This document shows positions 9,066 to 14,587 of a DNA stretch of 14,913 nucleotides, piece by piece. The notes under the pieces were generated by a model. The model saw only the letters and a list, made by a program, of their open reading frames with translations, ran no database searches and had not been told where the DNA came from. The DNA is taken from assembly GCA_002084985.1 (NCBI GenBank), contig MZGO01000006.1, forward strand, positions 1 through 14,913. The letters run 5' to 3'. This DNA comes from Thermotoga sp. 4484_232. Lineage in GTDB: Bacteria > Thermotogota > Thermotogae > Thermotogales > Thermotogaceae. The number at the start of each line of letters is the position of its first letter. Position 1 is the stretch's first letter. A program made the position numbers and the translations under genes.

Positions 9066-10061
9066 ATGATAGAGTTCGTTATGCCAAAGAGAATGAAATT
9101 GGAGGAAGAAAGAGAGGAAAAGGAGTATTATTACGCCAGATTTTCGTTGTCTCCTATGGAGAAAGGTTACGCAATAACCGTTGGAAACGCTCTAAGAAGG
9201 GTACTCCTTTCCTCTATACCCTCCCTCGCGATAACCGATGTTAGGTTTATAAAACCGGAGAAATATCACGAATATGATACTATAGATGGTGTAAAAGAGG
9301 ATATCCTGGACATACTGTTGAATTTGAAAAAAGTTCAGTTTCGAGTTGAAGTACCCGTTGATGGTAAAATAAGAATGGAAGTTGAAAAGAAAGGTCCTGG
9401 AAAACTTCTTGCGGGAGATATCAGAACCCCTGGAGGTATAGAGGTTGTTAATCCTGACTTCCCAATAGCGACTCTGAACGATGCTGTGGAAATACACTTT
9501 GAAGTTTACGCTGAAGTGGGAAAAGGATTCGTTCCAGTTTCTGAAAGAGATGAGAAACCAGAGGTTGGATGGATACCGATAGATGGTGTTTTCAGTCCCG
9601 TCATGAAGGTTAACTTCCTTACAGAAAATGTCAGGGTTGGTAAAAGAACGGATTATGATAAGTTAATCCTGGAGATATGGACCAAAAAGTCCATAAAACC
9701 AGAGGAAGCTCTGAAAAAAGCTACTGATATTTTGATAAAACACTTCCAAATAATTCTCGATAGTCTACCTGAAACGACCTTCGAAGCTGAAGAGATCCTT
9801 ATGTCCCCTGAAGAAAAAAAAGTGGAAGTTCAGGAAGCAGAGGAAGAGGATGTTTTCTCCAAAAAGATCGATGAACTGGAACTTTCTGTCAGAGCGCTGA
9901 ATTGTTTGAAAAGGGATAGAATAGAAACCATTGGAGATCTTCTCAACAGAACGGAAGATGATCTTTTGAAGATAAAGAACTTTGGTGCAAAATCTTTGGA
10001 AGAGGTTAAGAAGAAATTGAAGGAAAAATTCGGATTAGATAAACAGGGAATTGAACGATAG
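9066..10061 (+). CDS. rpoA: DNA-directed RNA polymerase subunit alpha (3' end probably altered)
   Basis: Alpha dimerises to scaffold RNA polymerase assembly and contacts promoter UP elements and activators. ATG 9066 gives 331 residues starting [10 protein letters not shown]. The N-terminal domain spans ~1-232 ([21 protein letters not shown] at 25-45; [16 protein letters not shown] near 191-206). An acidic linker covers ~235-265. The C-terminal domain spans ~266-324, with helix-hairpin-helix motifs [16 protein letters not shown] and [15 protein letters not shown]. All functional parts appear intact. The last ~7 residues after FGLD (KQGIER) differ from the ending I expect for Thermotoga and are read from bases that encode L17 in another frame, suggesting the true tail was lost in a deletion. 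In-frame GTG 9057 and ATG 9060 precede the chosen start and are less likely. Confidence 0.95.
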   Translation: MIEFVMPKRMKLEEEREEKEYYYARFSLSPMEKGYAITVGNALRRVLLSSIPSLAITDVRFIKPEKYHEYDTIDGVKEDILDILLNLKKVQFRVEVPVDGKIRMEVEKKGPGKLLAGDIRTPGGIEVVNPDFPIATLNDAVEIHFEVYAEVGKGFVPVSERDEKPEVGWIPIDGVFSPVMKVNFLTENVRVGKRTDYDKLILEIWTKKSIKPEEALKKATDILIKHFQIILDSLPETTFEAEEILMSPEEKKVEVQEAEEEDVFSKKIDELELSVRALNCLKRDRIETIGDLLNRTEDDLLKIKNFGAKSLEEVKKKLKEKFGLDKQGIER

Positions 10062-10212
10062 AAAACTCACGAACAGATTAGTTGAAGAAATAGCTAAAAA
10101 ATATGTGGGGAAGAATGGAGGATACGTAAGAGTACTTAGACTCGGTTTCAGAAGAGGAGATGCTGCCGAAATGGCGCTCGTTCAACTTGTGGAGAGTGGT
10201 TCTGAGGAGTGA
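10039..10212 (+). pseudogene. rplQ: 50S ribosomal protein L17, C-terminal remnant
   Basis: This frame is open from 10039 (stop TAG at 10036-10038) to TGA at 10210-10212 and encodes the C-terminal part of L17. [16 protein letters not shown] is followed by [20 protein letters not shown] and EMALVQLVE, a textbook L17 ending. L17 is normally about 115-135 residues; only ~57 codons remain, and the basic N-terminal half with the usual MRH..LGR..HR opening is absent. There is no ATG start in the remnant; TTG 10051 is the only plausible initiator and lacks a well-spaced ribosome binding site. The remnant overlaps the end of rpoA in a different frame. The C-terminal codons look undamaged, so the loss is recent, or the gap is an assembly error. 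Confidence 0.85.
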
Positions 10213-10246
10213 GGGATCACTTCCCTCCTCCTTTGTTCTAATTTTT
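10206..10246 (+). terminator. Candidate intrinsic terminator of the ribosomal operon
   Basis: Overlapping the rplQ stop is an imperfect hairpin: GGAG (10206-10209) and AGGGA (10212-10216) pair with TCCCT (10222-10226) and CTCC (10228-10231). The loop has 5 bases and there is a small internal loop. It is followed by T-rich sequence, TTTGTTCTAATTTTT (10232-10246). The T tract is interrupted, so efficiency is uncertain. It would separate the ribosomal unit from the transaldolase remnant and rho. Confidence 0.5.
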
Positions 10247-10281
10247 CCTTCCCTAAAAAATCTTCCCGGGGGGTAAAACAA

Positions 10282-10845
10282 GTGAAGATACTCTTAGATA
10301 CAGTAAATTTGAAAGAGATCAAAAGGGGTGTTAAATGGAGTATAATAGATGGTGTCATAACCAACCCTCCCCTTATAACCAAGGAGAAAGCGAATTTCAA
10401 GGAGAGAATAAAAGAGATTTGCCAGATAGTTAGAGGGCCTGTATCGGCGGAGGTTGTCTCAACAGATGGTGTAAAGGGGAGTTATCAAAAGATGAAATAA
10501 AAGCGAATGTCACCTTGATTTTTAGTCTTACTCAGGCAATCCTCGCAGCGAAAGTGGGTGCGACCTATGTCAGTCTCCTTATAAGAAGATTTGAATGGTA
10601 TCTCCAGTGATGGTCTGAAACTGTTAGAAGCAATCGTTGTTATATTTAACAATTCTCTTCGAGACGAGGATAATAGCGACAAGTATCAGGCATCCTATGT
10701 ACGTTCTGAAAGTAACTCTTCTAAATGTCGATGTGGTAACCATTCCTTTCTTCACACCTGGGAATTGCTCACGTATTCTTTGACGGATAAGGAGTTAGAA
10801 GAATTCTTAAAAGATTGGGAAATATACCTGAAGAAGGAGGTGTGA
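10282..10845 (+). pseudogene. Decayed TalC/FSA-type transaldolase
   Basis: Four segments in shifting frames reconstruct a small transaldolase, normally ~215-220 residues, which transfers or cleaves dihydroxyacetone units in the pentose phosphate pathway. Segment 1 (GTG 10282 to ~10480) reads [19 protein letters not shown]...[10 protein letters not shown]...GPVSAEVVS. Segment 2 (~10482-10590) reads [20 protein letters not shown] and [11 protein letters not shown]. Segment 3 (~10591-10655) reads [20 protein letters not shown]. Segment 4 (10658 to ~10757) reads FETRIIATSIRHPMYVLKV and VDVVTIPF. The first segment's frame then resumes with LTYSLTDKELEEFLKDWEIY and ends TGA 10843-10845. About 25-30 codons between EVVS and the TDG/LSKDE part are missing, including the VxIKIP motif with the Schiff-base lysine, so the product cannot be active. 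Total length (188 codons) fits that deletion. Confidence 0.88.
10834..10842 (+). promoter_or_regulatory. Shine-Dalgarno site of rho inside the pseudogene's last codons
   Basis: AAGGAGGTG lies in the final KKEV codons of the transaldolase remnant and ends two bases before ATG 10845. The pseudogene TGA and rho ATG overlap as TGATG, the usual sign of translational coupling. This position decides the rho start over the in-frame ATG at 10815, which has no such site and whose product would begin inside the remnant. Confidence 0.8.
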
Positions 10846-12143
10846 TGTTGAGCGATAATATCAAGGAGAACAACACTCTCAACATATCACAGCTCGAATC
10901 CATGACGATAAAGCAGCTCTATGAAATGGCAAAAAAATACAACATACCCAGGTACACTTCTTTAAGAAAAAGGGATTTAATCTTTGCCATACTCAAAGCT
11001 CAGACGGAATCTACCGGTTACTTCTTTGGTGAAGGAGTTCTGGAGATTCATCCTGATGGTTTCGGTTTCTTAAGGCGAATTGAGGATAATCTCCTTCCAA
11101 GTTCTGACGATATCTACATTTCCCCCTCCCAAATTAGAAAGTTCAATCTGAACACAGGAGACATAATATCGGGTGTCATAAGGAAACCCAAAGAGGGAGA
11201 AAAGTACTTCGCAATGATAAAGATAGAAGCGGTAAATTACAGACCTCCTGAAATGGCCAACGAACGGGTGAATTTTGAGAATCTGACACCGGATTATCCA
11301 AGAGAAAGGTTCATACTTGAAACTGAGCCTCGTATCTATTCGACAAGGCTCATTGATCTCTTCACACCCATTGGTAAGGGTCAAAGAGGTATGATAGTTG
11401 CTCCTCCTAAAGCGGGAAAGACGACGATTCTTAAGGAGATAGCCAACGGTATAGCGATGAATCATCCTGATACCATAAGGATCATCCTATTGATCGATGA
11501 AAGGCCCGAAGAAGTGACAGATATAAGAGAATCAACAGACGCTATCGTTATAGCAGCTCCCTTTGATATGCCTCCCGACAAACAGGTGAAGGTAGCCGAA
11601 TTAACCTTGGAGATAGCTAAAAGGCTCGTTGAGTATGGTTACGATGTTGTGATTCTTCTTGACAGCTTGACGAGGCTTGCAAGAGTGTACAATATTGTGG
11701 TTCCCCCCAGTGGAAAGTTGTTAACAGGAGGAGTGGATCCAGCCGCTTTGTACAAACCCAAACACTTTTTTGGAGCTGCTAGAAACACAAGGGAGGGGGG
11801 AAGTCTCACAGTCGTGGCAACTGCTTTGATTGAAACGGGTTCTAAGATGGATGAGGTTATATTTGAAGAGTTCAAGGGAACCGGTAACATGGAGCTCGTC
11901 CTTTCAAGACAGCTTGCCAACAAAAGGATATTTCCTGCCATAAATTTGAATCTCTCTGGTACAAGAAAAGAGGAACTTCTCCTCCCAGAGGATGTTCTCA
12001 AAAAGGTTTGGGTTTTGAGAAGGATGCTCTCGACTATGACAGAAGAGGAAGGGTTAACTTTGATCCTCAGAAAATTTGCAGAAACAAAATCAAACGAGGA
12101 ATTCCTCATGTTGATAGATCACGAAAAAGCAAAATATGCTTGA
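10845..12143 (+). CDS. rho: Transcription termination factor Rho
   Basis: Rho is a hexameric RNA-dependent ATPase/helicase that ends transcription. It is 432 residues from ATG 10845. The N-terminal helical domain (~15-55: ISQLESMTIKQLYEMAKKYN) and cold-shock-like RNA-binding domain (~56-130: GEGVLEIHPDGFGFLR) are intact. The RecA-like core carries Walker A APPKAGKTT (186-194), Walker B VVILLDSLTRLAR (268-280), the Q-loop region LLTGGVDPAALYKPK and the R-loop region EEFKGTGNMELVLSR (341-355). It follows the ribosomal operon as in Thermotoga and now starts directly on the transaldolase remnant. No promoter of its own is obvious, so it may depend on readthrough or on a promoter within the remnant. 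No intrinsic terminator reading in the + direction follows it. Confidence 0.97.
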   Translation: MLSDNIKENNTLNISQLESMTIKQLYEMAKKYNIPRYTSLRKRDLIFAILKAQTESTGYFFGEGVLEIHPDGFGFLRRIEDNLLPSSDDIYISPSQIRKFNLNTGDIISGVIRKPKEGEKYFAMIKIEAVNYRPPEMANERVNFENLTPDYPRERFILETEPRIYSTRLIDLFTPIGKGQRGMIVAPPKAGKTTILKEIANGIAMNHPDTIRIILLIDERPEEVTDIRESTDAIVIAAPFDMPPDKQVKVAELTLEIAKRLVEYGYDVVILLDSLTRLARVYNIVVPPSGKLLTGGVDPAALYKPKHFFGAARNTREGGSLTVVATALIETGSKMDEVIFEEFKGTGNMELVLSRQLANKRIFPAINLNLSGTRKEELLLPEDVLKKVWVLRRMLSTMTEEEGLTLILRKFAETKSNEEFLMLIDHEKAKYA

Positions 12144-12166
12144 AGCTTAACATCATTTTTAAGTCC

Positions 12167-12191
12167 AAAAAAAAGAGGGGAGTTCCCCCTC
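12167..12191 (-). terminator. Intrinsic terminator of the radical SAM-tetR operon
   Basis: Read on the minus strand, the stop codon TGA of tetR runs straight into a hairpin, GAGGGG - GAACT - CCCCTC (6 G/C-rich pairs), followed by eight T residues. In + coordinates the arms are 12186-12191 and 12175-12180, and the T tract is the A run at 12167-12174. Stem plus uninterrupted T8 make it a convincing terminator. It lies between two converging genes, but its T tract works only in the minus direction. Confidence 0.85.
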
Positions 12192-12762
12192 AAGGTTCCC
12201 CGCTGAACTTAAGCAATCCTCTTAAGATCATCGTTTGGATACTCCGAAGGGTGTTCTCATCTTTTGGGACTTCCCCTATACTATTTACTATAAGTTCTGC
12301 TGCTGCCCTTGAATCTATGTCTTCATGAACGTAGTTTCTTCTTTTTCCTTCTTCTATCAGTTGAGCAACCCTTTTTATGAAATCCCGATATCTTTCCTTC
12401 AATCTCTCCCACGTTTCACCTGATGTATCCATGATACTCGCTTTCTCCTTCTCTATGATCTTGTTCAGAACACTCCTGCTCGTTACAAAATTCACGTATG
12501 CTCTCAAAAATCTTTTTATCTTCCTTATGTAAACATTTTCATTCTTAACCTCACCAAAGAGATACTTCTCCAGCTCATTCAAAGCATTTTTCCAAACCTC
12601 TTCGAACAAAATCTCCTTGCTGGGAAAGTAGTAATATATTAAAGCCTTCCTAACCCCCGCTCTTTTCGCTATCTCATCAACACTAACACCATCAAATCCT
12701 TTCTCTGAGAAAGCCTTTTTCGCAGCCTCCAAGATCCTCGCTCTGGTTTCTTTTCCCAACAT
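12190..12762 (-). CDS. TetR/AcrR-family transcriptional regulator
   Basis: This is a 190-residue putative repressor. Residues ~5-50 form the TetR DNA-binding domain: ARILEAAKKAFSEKGFDGVS, then the helix-turn-helix VDEIAKRAGVRKALIYYYFP (residues ~27-46) and SKEILFEEVW. The remaining ~140 residues are a mostly helical ligand-binding and dimerisation domain without family-level signature that I can name. ATG 12762 lies just after a G-rich ribosome binding site (GGGGGGGATGA on the minus strand). It is the second gene after the radical SAM enzyme, 41 bases downstream, and its stop codon is embedded in the operon terminator. The likely target is the palindrome in the operon promoter (14270-14284), giving negative autoregulation. 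The inducer is unknown. Confidence 0.9.
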   Translation of the reverse strand: MLGKETRARILEAAKKAFSEKGFDGVSVDEIAKRAGVRKALIYYYFPSKEILFEEVWKNALNELEKYLFGEVKNENVYIRKIKRFLRAYVNFVTSRSVLNKIIEKEKASIMDTSGETWERLKERYRDFIKRVAQLIEEGKRRNYVHEDIDSRAAAELIVNSIGEVPKDENTLRSIQTMILRGLLKFSGEP

Positions 12763-12778
12763 TCATCCCCCCCAAATG

Positions 12779-12801
12779 ATGAGGGGAGGGAACCCCCTCA
12801 T
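12779..12801 (-). other. Intercistronic hairpin between the radical SAM gene and tetR
   Basis: Directly after the radical SAM stop, the minus strand reads ATGAGGGG - GTTCCCT - CCCCTCAT, an 8-bp perfect stem with a 7-base loop. No T tract follows, so it is not a standard terminator. It may protect the 3' end of the upstream cistron or lower tetR expression. A G7 run (C run at 12767-12773) follows as part of the tetR ribosome binding site. Confidence 0.6.
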
Positions 12802-12803
12802 AT

Positions 12804-14249
12804 TCAGGACAGCTTTTTGTCGACTGCCAGTAGCTCTTCTTTGTTGGAGTATCTTCTCATTCTTGTCTCGTAATTGTACACACCCCTGTTAACAGGGTAT
12901 CTTTCAGCATAACCGTGTTCGTACCATAGTTTATCCGCATAGGGTTTCCATCCTTCCGCTAATCTGTCCAGATCTTCTGCAAGTTCGGTGACAACCTTTT
13001 CTGCCCCTTCATGCTGAGGTTTCGCATTGAAATGTTTGACCATGGCTCTGAAAACTTTGGGGTTATCTATTATTGGACAAGGTCTGAACAGGTTGTTGGA
13101 ATATGGTATCATCCTCTTGTATGCTTCGAAGAACGGTGATTTCAGTATCTCGAGTAAGGACTTTTCTCTTATACTGTCAACTGCGAATTGCTGGAAGACA
13201 CAGGGTTCCACGTACCCTTTAGCGTTTATGTGAAGATACTTCGCACCGGCAGCAAGACAGCCATGTGTCAGGAAACCGTGGTTCCAGAAGTCTGCAACGA
13301 ATGCAAATCTCCCACTTAATCTCATTTCCTCTGTTTTGAAGAACCTTTCATATCTCTGTTTTGGAGTTGGCACGAGATCCATTGTGGGATTCATACCAAC
13401 CGGCATGAATTGGAAGACCCAGGCATAAGCGACTCCTTGTTCTTCCAAGAAGTCCCAGAATTCGTCCTTCATGATGGTATCGTGGTTCAACTTCGTGACG
13501 GTGATAGACGTTCCGAATATGACACCATATCTTCTCAACCTTTCCCATGCTTCAAGGACTTTCTTGAAGACACCTCTTCCTCTCCTCCAATCCGTGTCAA
13601 GCTCGAAACCTTCGACCGAGATAGCGGGCGTTGCATTCCCAAGTTCCGCGAGTTTCTTTGCAACTTCTTCGGTTATCAAGGTGCCGTTCGTATAGATTAG
13701 GAAGTAACTGTCGTTGAATTCTTCCAATATGTCAAGGAGAGGTGGCCAGAAGAAGGGCTCACCTCCTGTTATTATGAAAAAGTACATTCCAAGTTCGTTT
13801 GACTGTCTTATGATATCCGCTACCTCATCTTTGGACAACTCGTACTTCCTTCCATAAAGCCCAGCATAACATCCAACACAGTTTAGATTGCATGCGTAAG
13901 TTGGGCTTATGACAACGAGTTTGGGAAGAACCACTTTGTGTTCATGCATCTTTTGCTGGCGGATCGGTTCACCTATGGCAAATTCGTTGATTATCAGGTT
14001 GTTTATTACCCCTTCAACACACTTGGGGCTGGCGTTCCTGAAGATCCTCACCCAGCTGCTTATCATGGGATGTTTTTCCTTTGCCATTAATGCGAGTTTT
14101 TTCAAACCACTTTTGGACGGTTCTTTGGTGAAGGCACTGAGTGTTGAAAAAAGCCTGTACAATCCTTCTTCATCCATCTTTCTAAGGACTGAAGAGACTA
14201 GCTTTCCCGCTTGTCTGTATAGAATACCTTTTATGCCTCCTACAGCCAT
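12804..14249 (-). CDS. Radical SAM enzyme with twitch-type C-terminal cluster motif, substrate unknown
   Basis: This 481-residue protein has the radical SAM cluster motif C120-N-L-N-C124-V-G-C127 (CxxxCxxC) and the SAM-binding GGEP at 162-165, with FIITGGEP before it. YTNGT (186-190) and SVEG (211-214) fit later strands of the partial TIM barrel. C-terminally, C331-x13-G345-x4-C350 and a later C391 (RPCP) match the twitch pattern CX9-15GX4C-gap-C, which in other families binds an auxiliary [4Fe-4S] cluster. The ~105-residue N-terminal region is helical and unassigned, and ~90 residues follow the last cysteine. ATG 14249 follows AGGAGGTG with 5 bases spacing. It is the first gene of an operon with tetR. 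The overall layout resembles MoaA/SPASM-type enzymes, but no precursor peptide or cofactor gene lies nearby, so the reaction is not assignable. Confidence 0.9.
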   Translation of the reverse strand: MAVGGIKGILYRQAGKLVSSVLRKMDEEGLYRLFSTLSAFTKEPSKSGLKKLALMAKEKHPMISSWVRIFRNASPKCVEGVINNLIINEFAIGEPIRQQKMHEHKVVLPKLVVISPTYACNLNCVGCYAGLYGRKYELSKDEVADIIRQSNELGMYFFIITGGEPFFWPPLLDILEEFNDSYFLIYTNGTLITEEVAKKLAELGNATPAISVEGFELDTDWRRGRGVFKKVLEAWERLRRYGVIFGTSITVTKLNHDTIMKDEFWDFLEEQGVAYAWVFQFMPVGMNPTMDLVPTPKQRYERFFKTEEMRLSGRFAFVADFWNHGFLTHGCLAAGAKYLHINAKGYVEPCVFQQFAVDSIREKSLLEILKSPFFEAYKRMIPYSNNLFRPCPIIDNPKVFRAMVKHFNAKPQHEGAEKVVTELAEDLDRLAEGWKPYADKLWYEHGYAERYPVNRGVYNYETRMRRYSNKEELLAVDKKLS

Positions 14250-14269
14250 TTGCTCACCTCCTATTTTAC

Positions 14270-14284
14270 TTACCGGTCGGTCAA
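14270..14284. promoter_or_regulatory. Palindromic candidate operator for the TetR regulator
   Basis: The + strand reads TTACCGGTCGGTCAA; its core ACCG-GT-CGGT is a perfect inverted repeat (4-bp arms, 2-bp centre), extended by T/A on the outside. It abuts the -10 box of the minus-strand promoter and covers the expected transcription start, where a repressor would block initiation. Its role as the target of the adjacent TetR protein is inferred from position and symmetry. Confidence 0.6.
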
Positions 14285-14312
14285 ATTATAAAGGATTAAC
14301 ATTAAAATGCAA
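14285..14312 (-). promoter_or_regulatory. Sigma-A-type promoter of the radical SAM-tetR operon
   Basis: On the minus strand there is TTGCAT (14307-14312), 16 bases, then a perfect TATAAT (14285-14290). The predicted start is near 14278, about 30 bases before ATG 14249. The surrounding sequence is AT-rich. It is the best promoter match in the window. Confidence 0.75.
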
Positions 14313-14393
14313 ATAATACAAGATTACCACATCTTGAAGATCTAAAATGATCAATAAGAATATCTCAAAGTATGAACCACCGCCCGTACCCTG

Positions 14394-14422
14394 TTGAACT
14401 TTTTGAAAAAAAATGATAGTAT
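14394..14422 (+). promoter_or_regulatory. Candidate promoter of the tRNA gene
   Basis: TTGAAC (14394-14399) and TAGTAT (14417-14422) are separated by 17 bases in an A-rich stretch. The start would fall near 14429, nine bases before the mature tRNA. Other -10 readings such as GATAGT with shorter spacing are possible. From 14313 to 14393 nothing else is recognisable. Confidence 0.5.
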
Positions 14423-14437
14423 ATGAAAACGGAAAAT

Positions 14438-14513
14438 GGCGGTGTAGCTCAGAGGCCAGAGCGGGTGATTCATAATCACCGTGTCGTGGGTTCGAGTCCC
14501 ACCGCCGCCACCA
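14438..14513 (+). tRNA. tRNA with CAT anticodon (probably elongator tRNA-Met)
   Basis: A complete cloverleaf can be drawn. The acceptor GGCGGTG (14438-14444) pairs with CGCCGCC (14503-14509) with one G-T pair. The D stem is GCTC/GAGC, the anticodon stem GGTGA (14464-14468) with TCACC (14476-14480), and the T arm GTGGG-TTCGAGT-CCCAC (14486-14502). The loop TTCATAA has anticodon CAT at 14471-14473. Discriminator A14510 is followed by an encoded CCA (14511-14513). The acceptor end is not initiator-like, since G1 can pair with C72. A lysidine-modified tRNA-Ile2 also has a CAT gene anticodon and cannot be excluded without comparison. Confidence 0.95.
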
Positions 14514-14514
14514 G

Positions 14515-14537
14515 GGGCCGGAAATCCGGCCCTTTTT
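14515..14537 (+). terminator. Intrinsic terminator after the tRNA
   Basis: Starting two bases after the CCA end is a perfect 7-bp GC stem, GGGCCGG (14515-14521) with CCGGCCC (14526-14532). It has a 4-base AAAT loop and is followed by TTTTT (14533-14537). It should end the tRNA transcript and isolate it from the lipoprotein gene. Confidence 0.85.
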
Positions 14538-14587
14538 CTTTAGGAAGTCATGGAATTCGCGTTGAAAGATACCTTGGAGGGGATCCC

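Noticed and set aside
10637..10652. Palindrome TTGTTA-TATT-TAACAA as an operator or promoter for rho
   Set aside because: It falls in codons that still match transaldolase (VVIFNN), and no well-spaced -35 box was found, so chance is adequate.
10591..10845. 84-codon frame as an independent small gene
   Set aside because: Its first and last parts match the transaldolase in frame but the middle matches only in another frame, so it is a piece of the pseudogene.
11639..12109. 156-codon minus-strand frame opposite rho
   Set aside because: It lies wholly antisense to the conserved Rho core, with no recognisable domain or convincing ribosome binding site.
12008..12328. 106-codon plus-strand frame across the end of rho and tetR
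   Set aside because: It overlaps two real genes in other frames, includes the reverse of the terminator and shows no protein-family character.
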